Part shown: piece after piece, positions 1-5,256 of the stretch
Layout: the number at the start of each line of letters is the position of its first letter
Numbering within the stretch: position 1 is the first letter of the stretch
Notes under the pieces: model-generated
What the model saw: only the letters and a program-made list of their open reading frames with translations
What the model was told of the DNA's origin: nothing
Database searches by the model: none
NCBI GenBank assembly: GCA_964448935.1
Contig: CAYVBE010000210.1
Span: forward strand, 1-6,921
Source of the DNA: CAYVBE01 sp964448935
GTDB taxonomy: Bacteria; Planctomycetota; Brocadiia; SM23-32
Direction of reading: 5' to 3'
DNA length: 6,921 nucleotides
Translations under genes and position numbers: made by a program

Positions 1-144
1 GGCGCACTCCACCAGCAGGCGCAGTTCCCGGGGCGAAAACTCCTTTCCGTTCGCCCGTAGCCGCTCCGGGTGGCAGTAAACGCACTTCAGGTCACAGCGG
101 TGCGTGACCGAAAGCCGCAGATATCTGGGTCCCTCAGGAGTCAT
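1..144 (-). CDS. moaA: MoaA-like radical SAM protein (GTP 3',8-cyclase), N-terminal fragment
   Basis: Only the first 48 codons are in the window; the gene continues past the left edge. The visible protein starts MTPEGPRYLRLSVTHRCDLK and carries the radical SAM CxxxCxxC motif at Cys17, Cys21 and Cys24, which would bind a 4Fe-4S cluster. The short lead-in ending YLRLSVT and the motif so near the N-terminus match MoaA, which converts GTP to 3',8-cyclo-GTP in the first step of molybdopterin synthesis in the cytoplasm. Two positions differ from the usual MoaA TDRCN: His15 and Asp18. The ATG overlaps the moeA stop as ATGA, and a GAGG lies 11 bases upstream, so translation is probably coupled to moeA. 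The C-terminal second FeS cluster and GG tail that would prove MoaA are outside the window, so another radical SAM family remains possible. Confidence 0.75.
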   Translation of the reverse strand, partial: MTPEGPRYLRLSVTHRCDLKCVYCHPERLRANGKEFSPRELRLLVECA

Positions 145-1367
145 AGCGCAAAGAACCTCAATTCCTGCCCTTTTTCGACGCGCTCCGTGCCGCGCGGCAC
201 CAGGAAGTAGCCGTCCGCCTCGCCGGGGCCGACGATGTCGGCGCTGCCGTGGTAGGCGCACCTGCGCAGCGCCGGCGGCGCCTGGGTGTGGTCCACGGTG
301 CACGGCTTGACGTTCATGCGGGCGGGCTTGTTGGCGAAACCCTCGGCGCTCACGCCGGTTTCCAGATGCGGCGGCGGGTCTTCGATACCGCTCAAAGCGG
401 CCAGGGCGCCCTCGACCAGCAGCTTGAAGATGACGAAACCGGACTGCGGGTTGCCCGGCATTCCGAACACCAGCGTCCCGCCGGCCACTCCGAAGTAGGT
501 CGGCTTCCCCGGCTTGATGGCCACCTTGTGGAACACTCGGCGCACGCCGGCCTCCTTCAGGATCCGCGGCACCAGGTCGTAGGGCCCCACCGACACCCCG
601 CCGGTCACCACCAGGACATCACACTCCAGCCCGCGCCGGATGAGTCGGGCCAGCTCCGCCTCGTCGTCGCCCGCGATGCCCAGGTAATCGTAGTCGCCCG
701 CCAGGGGCCGCAGCACCGACGAGAGCATGGGGCCGTTGGAGTTGAATATCTGGCCCTTTCCGGGCGTCTCGCCGGGCTCCACCACCTCGTTTCCGGTGCA
801 GAGAAGGGCGCAATCCGGCCGGCTATAGACGCTCACGCGGTCGTATCCCGCCGAAGCGGCAACCCCTATCCGAAACGGCGTCAGCACGCGGCCCGCCTTC
901 AGCACGGTCTGCCCCTCGCGGATGTCCTCGCCCTCCGGACAGATGTTCGCGCCGGAGAGCCTCCGGACCCGGACGCAATCCTCGGCCGGCGACTCGGTGT
1001 GCTCGACCATGACCACCGTATCGGCGCCGTCGGGCACCGGCGCCCCTGTGGCGATGACGGCGGCCTGCCCCGGCCCGACGGTGAAATCGGGGAACTGGCC
1101 GGCGGCGACCTCGCCGATCACCTCCAGGTCGGCCGGCAACTGTCGGACGTCTTCGCTGCGCACCGCGTAGCCGTCCATGGCAGACTTCGGGAAGGGCGGG
1201 CTGGATATCTGAGCCACCACATCCTCGGCCAGCACGTATCCACGCGCCTCACCCGGCGCCCGCCGCTCCGTCCGGCGCGGCGCACACTCGCCCAGAACCA
1301 CCTCGCGCGCGTCCGCATATTCCACCATCTCGCGTTCGAAATACTCGCTGTCGGCGAATTCAGCCAT
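141..1367 (-). CDS. moeA: Molybdopterin molybdenumtransferase MoeA
   Basis: 408 residues, a normal length for MoeA, which uses adenylylated molybdopterin and molybdate (or tungstate) to make the metal cofactor in the cytoplasm. Family motifs appear in order: PFPKSAMDGYAVR near residues 60-72, ATGAPVPDGADTVVM near 105-120, a domain beginning CTGNEV that contains TGGVSVGPYD, then IKPGKP and FGMPGNPQSG in the MogA-like fold. A C-terminal beta domain ends in GSADI, EADGYFLVPRG and KGQEL. I chose the ATG at 1367, 8 bases after the wtpC stop, with a weak GAGAG upstream. An open frame extends to 1508, but that extension lies inside wtpC and looks unlike MoeA. An internal ATG at 1328 is a less likely start. 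The stop overlaps the moaA-like start by four bases. The position after wtpC fits direct use of imported oxyanion. Confidence 0.95.
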   Translation of the reverse strand: MAEFADSEYFEREMVEYADAREVVLGECAPRRTERRAPGEARGYVLAEDVVAQISSPPFPKSAMDGYAVRSEDVRQLPADLEVIGEVAAGQFPDFTVGPGQAAVIATGAPVPDGADTVVMVEHTESPAEDCVRVRRLSGANICPEGEDIREGQTVLKAGRVLTPFRIGVAASAGYDRVSVYSRPDCALLCTGNEVVEPGETPGKGQIFNSNGPMLSSVLRPLAGDYDYLGIAGDDEAELARLIRRGLECDVLVVTGGVSVGPYDLVPRILKEAGVRRVFHKVAIKPGKPTYFGVAGGTLVFGMPGNPQSGFVIFKLLVEGALAALSGIEDPPPHLETGVSAEGFANKPARMNVKPCTVDHTQAPPALRRCAYHGSADIVGPGEADGYFLVPRGTERVEKGQELRFFAL

Positions 1368-1375
1368 CGGTTCTC

Positions 1376-2446
1376 TCAACTGATCTCCTGCTCTTCGGCC
1401 CTTATCAAGTGCGTCGCGCTGGCCTTGAAGGAAAAATACACCTCGCGGCCGGGCTTCAGGTCCAGGTCCTCCAGCGACTGGGTCGTCACCACGGACGTCA
1501 GCCGGCACCCGTCGAACTCGCCCGTGACGCTGTGAATCCTACCTCTTTTCATGACCTCCTGCACCGTGCCGGCCAGCTGGTTGCGGGCGCTGGTCCTCAC
1601 GGGCGAAGTACTTATGATAATGTTTTCGGGACGAATCACCACCCGCGCCGCCCCCTCCACCGGTTCGGTGCACACGATCTCAAGGGAACCGCTTCTGAAA
1701 ACCGTCGCCTCCCCCTCCGCCCGGGCCTCTCCCCGAAGGATGTTGGAGCAGCCGGTGAACTCGGCAACGAACCGGCTGTTGGGTTTCTGGAACACCTCCT
1801 CCGGCGTCCCCACCTGCAGAAGCCGGCCCTGCCGTATGATGCCCACCCGGTGGCCGAGCTGCTGCGCCTCCGCCTGGTCGTGCGTGACGTGCAGCACGGT
1901 GACGCCGGTCTCGGCGTGCATTGTCTCCAGCTCCCCGCGCAGGGCCTCCTGCGTGGGCGGATCGAGCGCCGCCAGCGGCTCGTCCATCAGCAGAAGCAGC
2001 GGTTCGACGGCCAGGGCTCGGGCGATGGATATCCGCTGACGCTCGCCGCCGCTCAGCTCGTCCCGCCGCCGGTCCAGCACCTGCTCGATGCGCAACATGG
2101 CAGCCAGGCGGTCCACGGTTTCGTTGATCTCCGCCCGCGGCGCCCGGCGCAGCCGCAGCCCGTAGGCGATGTTCTGCCGCGCCGTCTTGTGAGGGAACAA
2201 CATGCTGTCCTGATACACGAATCCCACGTGCCGGCGCTCCGGTGGCAGGGCTGTCACGTCGCGTCCGTTGAGTTCGACCCGCCCGCGATCGGGCGAGTGA
2301 AAGCCGGCGATCACCTCCAGCAGCAGGCTTTTACCGGCGCCGCTGGGCCCGAGAAGCACGAAATACTCCCCCTGCCGAACGCTCAACGAGATGTCCTCCA
2401 GCGAGAAGTCTTTCCAGCGCCGGCACACACCCTGCAGTTCAAGCAT
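1376..2446 (-). CDS. wtpC: Tungstate/molybdate ABC transporter ATP-binding protein WtpC/ModC
   Basis: 356 residues; the cytoplasmic ATPase that powers oxyanion uptake through the WtpB channel. The Walker A motif GPSGAGKS is at residues 33-40, the Q-loop is Gln79 in FVYQDSMLFPH, the ABC signature LSGGERQ at 131-137, Walker B LLLLMDEP ends at 157, the D-loop is LAALD, and the H-loop is His189. The text around the Q-loop and the PPERRHVGFVYQ segment resembles WtpC more than classical ModC. The last 75 or so residues contain SARNQLAGTVQEV, the start of a TOBE/MOP domain, which in related ATPases binds molybdate or tungstate and can inhibit transport when metal is plentiful. The ATG overlaps the wtpB stop by 8 bases. 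WtpC and ModC are close, so the name rests partly on the neighbouring wtpA and wtpB. Confidence 0.93.
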   Translation of the reverse strand: MLELQGVCRRWKDFSLEDISLSVRQGEYFVLLGPSGAGKSLLLEVIAGFHSPDRGRVELNGRDVTALPPERRHVGFVYQDSMLFPHKTARQNIAYGLRLRRAPRAEINETVDRLAAMLRIEQVLDRRRDELSGGERQRISIARALAVEPLLLLMDEPLAALDPPTQEALRGELETMHAETGVTVLHVTHDQAEAQQLGHRVGIIRQGRLLQVGTPEEVFQKPNSRFVAEFTGCSNILRGEARAEGEATVFRSGSLEIVCTEPVEGAARVVIRPENIIISTSPVRTSARNQLAGTVQEVMKRGRIHSVTGEFDGCRLTSVVTTQSLEDLDLKPGREVYFSFKASATHLIRAEEQEIS

Positions 2447-3221
2447 CTCTCACCACCCCCGTAGGGCCGGACCTGCGGCGCGCGGCCACCCTGACCAGGA
2501 TGAAGATGAACAGGCAGAGCACCACCAGCAGCACGGCCACCGGGCGGGAGGCCGAGAGGCCGAAGGCGGTGAACTTCTCGTAGATCAGGGTGGAGGCCAC
2601 GCGGGGATGGTAGGCCAGGATGATCACCGCGCCGAACTCCGAAACCGCCCGCGCCCAGCACATGACCGCGCCCGACACGATGGCCCCGGACGCCAGCGGC
2701 AGGGACACGCGGAAGAAGGTGCTCCAGGCCCCGGCGCCCAGGCTGCGGGAGACGTTCTCCAACCGCGGGCTGACGGCCTCGAAGCCGTTCCGCGCGCCGT
2801 TGATCACAAAAGGCGCCGAGAGGAAGAGCATGGCGGCCACCGTGCCGGGAAAAGCGTCCACGAACCGGAATCCCGTGGCGTCGCCCAGCGGCCGCAGCAC
2901 ACCCAGCAGCGCTATGCCGGCAACCGTGTGCGGCACCACCACCGGCATGTCCACCATGCCCTGGACGAAAGACTTGCCCGGGAAGTCCCGCCTCGCCAGG
3001 ACGTAGCCCAGCGGCACTCCCAGCAGAACGGCGACCGCGGTGGCCGTGGCTGCCGCGCCGGCCGAGAGCCAGAGCGCCGATCGAACGTCCGGGGCCGCCA
3101 GCGCCTCCCACAGGCTGCCCACAGGCTCCTTCGAGATCATCACCACCAGCGGCAGAGCGAAGAACAGCAGCAGAAAGGCCCCGACGGCTGCGAACAGCGG
3201 CGTTATGAGCGATCTGCGCAT
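2439..3221 (-). CDS. wtpB: Tungstate/molybdate ABC transporter permease WtpB
   Basis: 260-residue inner-membrane permease that forms the oxyanion channel as a dimer. Hydrophobic stretches near residues 8-29, 48-75, 89-110, 125-141, 178-200 and 230-252 suggest about six membrane helices. The cytoplasmic coupling loop that contacts the ATPase is visible at about 155-175 (ENVSRSLGAGAWSTF to VSLP), the EAA loop of ABC permeases. The segment DMPVVVPHTVAGIALL at 91-106 and PFVINGARNGFEAVSPRLE are typical of the WtpB/ModB group. I start at the ATG at 3221, which has GAGG five bases upstream; this GAGG overlaps the wtpA stop codon. A GTG at 3224 is also possible, and the frame stays open to 3266, but those extra residues are charged and fall inside wtpA. 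The stop overlaps the wtpC start by 8 bases. Confidence 0.93.
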   Translation of the reverse strand: MRRSLITPLFAAVGAFLLLFFALPLVVMISKEPVGSLWEALAAPDVRSALWLSAGAAATATAVAVLLGVPLGYVLARRDFPGKSFVQGMVDMPVVVPHTVAGIALLGVLRPLGDATGFRFVDAFPGTVAAMLFLSAPFVINGARNGFEAVSPRLENVSRSLGAGAWSTFFRVSLPLASGAIVSGAVMCWARAVSEFGAVIILAYHPRVASTLIYEKFTAFGLSASRPVAVLLVVLCLFIFILVRVAARRRSGPTGVVRDA

Positions 3222-3228
3222 CACGGCC

Positions 3229-4245
3229 TCACGGGCTGAGTTTCGATGCCTCCACCGGTGTCGCACCCGACCGGCTGTTGGGCGAGAGCAGGGCAGGCAC
3301 TATCGGCGGCTGGCCGTTCTGCTGGAAGACCTGCCGGCCGCGCTCCGACACGAGAAGCTCGACGAACCGCGCCGCCTCCTCAGGGTGCGGCGCCGAAGTC
3401 GGTATGGTCACGCCGTACACAATCGGCCCGCCGCTGACCGGCGTCTCGCGCTCGGGCTGGCCGGCGTACTGAAGCACGCTGACCTTCCCGTAGGTCTCGG
3501 CCAGGTCGGCCCGGCTCAGATTGACCTCCCCGGGAAGCTCGAAGAACCCCAGCCCGTGCTGGCTGGCAACGCTCTGGTAGAGCAGCAGATAGTCAATGGC
3601 GCCCTCCTCCAGAAGCGCGATCAGGTCCGTCTCCTTCGGCCGCATGACGAGGCGACCCGTGTAGCGGACATCCTCGGGAACGCGGATGACCGCGCCGTCA
3701 TCGGTCTCCTCCAACTCGACGTTGGAGTTGGCCAGGACCAGCTCCTCGAACAACCCCTCTTCGCCCAGCACCTCGTCGGCCAGGTACATACAGAAAAGAC
3801 CTCGATAACCGCACGGGTCCTGGTTGGGGTTGGACATGCCGACGCGCACCTCGGGGTCCCGCAAGACCTCGGCCCAGTTCTCCTGGGTCAGGTCGCCCTT
3901 CTCCACGTAAGTCAGCCCCACGGAGTTGCGGGCGAACAGCAGGTTCCAGTCGGCGTGTTTCGGGTCGGCCTGGACCATCAGGCGGTCAATCAGCCGATAG
4001 TCGGCCGAGCCGAGGACGTCCGCCGGGCGGCCCAGTTCGGTCACCTGGCGAATGGCCGTGGCGCTGCCGTAGGGCTCGCGCTGCACGTCAATCCCCGGAT
4101 TCTCCTCCTCAAAAATCTTCTCCAGTTCCTGAAACGGCACGGAAAGGCTGCCCGCGTGGAAAATCCGAAACTGCATCTTGGCCCCCTCTCCGCAACCGGC
4201 GGCGCAAACGATCAGAAGACTAAGCATCGCCACGGTCCACTTCAC
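3229..4245 (-). CDS. wtpA: Tungstate/molybdate-binding lipoprotein WtpA
   Basis: 338 residues; the extracytoplasmic protein that captures tungstate or molybdate for WtpBC. A short signal peptide (residues 1-17) ends in CAAGC, so Cys18 is probably lipid-modified, although Ala at -3 is less usual than Leu. The mature protein opens with the family motif FHAGSLSVPF (29-38), then GSATAIRQVTELG, ADVLGSADY and NPNQDPCGYR. From memory of the Archaeoglobus ModA/WtpA structure, its metal ligands Asp153 and Glu218 correspond to Asp143 (in DPCGYR) and Glu205 (in RPKETDLI); with Ser33 and Ser61 these would give the six-coordinate oxyanion site of the Wtp subfamily. The C-terminal motif GPIVYGVTIP is also typical. 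A strong AGGAGG six bases upstream selects the GTG at 4245, which overlaps the regulator gene by 26 bases; the ATG at 4227 is the alternative start. Confidence 0.94.
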   Translation of the reverse strand: MKWTVAMLSLLIVCAAGCGEGAKMQFRIFHAGSLSVPFQELEKIFEEENPGIDVQREPYGSATAIRQVTELGRPADVLGSADYRLIDRLMVQADPKHADWNLLFARNSVGLTYVEKGDLTQENWAEVLRDPEVRVGMSNPNQDPCGYRGLFCMYLADEVLGEEGLFEELVLANSNVELEETDDGAVIRVPEDVRYTGRLVMRPKETDLIALLEEGAIDYLLLYQSVASQHGLGFFELPGEVNLSRADLAETYGKVSVLQYAGQPERETPVSGGPIVYGVTIPTSAPHPEEAARFVELLVSERGRQVFQQNGQPPIVPALLSPNSRSGATPVEASKLSP

Positions 4246-4558
4246 GCTGCACCTCCTCCAAAAAGTGTTCGAACCGCGATTCCACACTCCGGTACTCCTC
4301 CAGCAGCGCCCGGCCGTAGTCGGTCAGTTCGGCCCCTCCGCCGCCCTTTCCGCCGTGCCATGTCTGGACCAGTTTGCGTTGCGTTCTCTGCTCGCTGGCT
4401 TTCAACATGGACCACGCGTGGCGGTAGGAGAGGCCCATCTTGCGCGCGGCGGCCTGGATGGAGCCCTCCGACATGATCGCCGTCAGAAGCTCCGCCCGTC
4501 CGCGCCCGAGGACCGGGTCGCCCTCGTGCTCGATCCAGAACTTGCCCTTCACTTCCAT
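4220..4558 (-). CDS. ModE-type winged helix DNA-binding regulator, single domain
   Basis: 112 residues matching the N-terminal DNA-binding half of ModE, the molybdate-responsive regulator. Visible landmarks are LLTAIMSEGSIQAAARKMGLSYRHAW (helix-turn-helix region, residues 24-49, quoted here as its family pattern), the glycine-rich wing HGGKGGGGAELTDYG (68-82) and a C-terminal helix ending in EVQREVDRGDA that could dimerise. Full ModE is about 260 residues with two MOP domains that bind molybdate; none is present here, and the next gene starts before this one ends. Metal sensing would therefore need a partner or be absent. The ATG at 4558 is chosen because the ModE homology begins just after it; a frame open to 4672 would overlap the preceding gene. 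Its place directly before wtpABC suggests it controls this operon. Confidence 0.88.
   Translation of the reverse strand: MEVKGKFWIEHEGDPVLGRGRAELLTAIMSEGSIQAAARKMGLSYRHAWSMLKASEQRTQRKLVQTWHGGKGGGGAELTDYGRALLEEYRSVESRFEHFLEEVQREVDRGDA
4252..4257 (-). promoter_or_regulatory. Strong ribosome binding site for wtpA
   Basis: On the minus strand the bases read GGAGGAGGT, containing a full AGGAGG, followed by six bases (TGCAGC) and then GTG at 4245. The site lies inside the coding sequence of the ModE-like gene. It decides the wtpA start: a GTG 26 bases before the regulator stop rather than the GTG at 4287 or the ATG at 4227. Confidence 0.8.
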
Positions 4559-4737
4559 CCGAAGCACCCCAACTGGCAGCGGGTGATCTTCAGTTTCTCG
4601 GCGTTGCACGCCTCGCCCACCCGTTTGGGGTTCACTTTCAGCCGCCGGGCTATCTCCAGCGCAGCGGCGCACTGAACCTTGCCGTCCTCGGCCCGCTCGC
4701 GCACTGCCTCGCGCAGTTTCTCGTCTGCATCACTCAT
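4549..4737 (-). CDS. Small four-cysteine protein of unknown function
   Basis: 62 residues, function not recognised. Residues 1-20 are highly charged (MSDADEKLREAVRERAEDGK). Residues 21-50 look like a small helix-turn-helix (QCAAALEIARRLKVNPKRVG), and the C-terminus ends in KITRCQLGCFGWK. The four cysteines are Cys23, Cys44, Cys54 and Cys58; the last pair forms CxxxC, so metal, FeS cluster or redox chemistry is conceivable but unproven. The HTH-like part could also make it a DNA-binding partner. It overlaps the MobB-like gene by 8 bases and the ModE-like gene by 10 bases, so all three are probably translated together. An AGGAGG nine bases upstream supports the ATG at 4737; an ATG at 4746 touches the AGGAGG and is unlikely to be used. 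The overlapping position and ordinary codon use argue that it is a real gene. Confidence 0.8.
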   Translation of the reverse strand: MSDADEKLREAVRERAEDGKVQCAAALEIARRLKVNPKRVGEACNAEKLKITRCQLGCFGWK

Positions 4738-5152
4738 CGGTCGCATCCTCCTTTTCTTCAGCTTTCACAATCACGTCCGCCATCCGGCGGCACGCCTCCG
4801 CACCCGCCTTCAGCGGTCCGTTTCCCTCCACAAAGAACGCCAGGTCCGGCTCCAGCGCCCGGGCCAGGGAGTTGGTCTCGAAGAGAATCACCGCCACGCC
4901 CCGCTCCTCGCACAGCCGCCCGGCGGTCCGTTCCACCTCTTCCAGCGGCCCTTCCAGCAGCAAAGCACGCGTCGCCCCGGCCGCGAGATACCGCCCGGTA
5001 TCCTTAGACGAGCTCTCGTCGGGAGAGGTCTCCTCCAGCACGACCATCTCACCCGAGTCCGTCGGCACCACCTTCACCGCAGTCGCGCCCGGAAGCGCCC
5101 GCAACAGCCGCTCCACCAGCCGCGTCTTGCCCACGCCGGCGTGCGCGCCCGA
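4730..5152 (-). CDS. MobB-like P-loop NTPase, 5' end lost in assembly gap
   Basis: 140 codons are visible; the start lies in the run of Ns. The first readable residues are SGAHAGVGKTRLVERLL, a P-loop ([AG]xxxxGK[ST]) that normally sits near residue 10, so only a few residues are probably missing. A KDTGRYLAAGA segment at visible residues 50-60 resembles the KDxxRHxxAGA region of MobB, which assists attachment of GMP to molybdopterin. However the usual MobB EGF-type motif is not evident; instead there is an ILFETNSLARALEPDLAFFV segment at about 89-108. It is therefore a divergent MobB relative or another P-loop protein tied to cofactor metabolism. A GTG at 5134 would give a shorter open frame but would cut off the first half of the P-loop. 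The stop overlaps the start of the small Cys protein by 8 bases. Confidence 0.65.
   Translation of the reverse strand, partial: SGAHAGVGKTRLVERLLRALPGATAVKVVPTDSGEMVVLEETSPDESSSKDTGRYLAAGATRALLLEGPLEEVERTAGRLCEERGVAVILFETNSLARALEPDLAFFVEGNGPLKAGAEACRRMADVIVKAEEKEDATDE
4747..4752 (-). promoter_or_regulatory. Ribosome binding site for the 62-residue protein
   Basis: The minus strand reads AAAAGGAGG, then ATGCGACCG, then ATG at 4737. The AGGAGG is nine bases from the second ATG but directly touches the first (4746), so the second is the better start. The site sits within the last codons of the MobB-like gene. Confidence 0.75.
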
Positions 5153-5252
5153 NNNNNNNNNNNNNNNNNNNNNNNNNNNNNNNNNNNNNNNNNNNNNNNN
5201 NNNNNNNNNNNNNNNNNNNNNNNNNNNNNNNNNNNNNNNNNNNNNNNNNNNN
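5153..5252. other. Assembly gap (100 Ns)
   Basis: A run of exactly 100 N characters, the conventional filler for a scaffold gap of unknown size. It hides the start of the MobB-like gene and whatever lies between it and the formate dehydrogenase stop at 5257. The order of the two sides rests on scaffolding; both sides have genes on the same strand and a shared theme. The real distance could be a few bases or could hold whole genes, a promoter or a terminator. Confidence 0.98.
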
Positions 5253-5256
5253 TGCT

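Noticed and set aside
1368..1508. Upstream extension of moeA by 47 codons
   Set aside because: It overlaps the MOP/TOBE end of wtpC and has no MoeA similarity; the ATG at 1367 gives a normal family length.
2383..3111. 242-codon minus-strand frame inside wtpB
   Set aside because: It is in another frame of wtpB, is low-complexity Gly/Arg-rich, and has no motif.
249..4476. Long plus-strand open frames opposite the minus-strand genes (for example 249-1535, 1409-2464, 2391-3239, 3040-4476)
   Set aside because: They are antisense to genes with clear family motifs, rich in Arg, Pro, Gln, His and Ala without recognisable domains, as expected from mirror frames in high-GC coding DNA.
4559..4672. Upstream extension of the ModE-like protein by 38 codons
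   Set aside because: It overlaps the small Cys protein in another frame and has no ModE-like sequence; homology starts just after the ATG at 4558.
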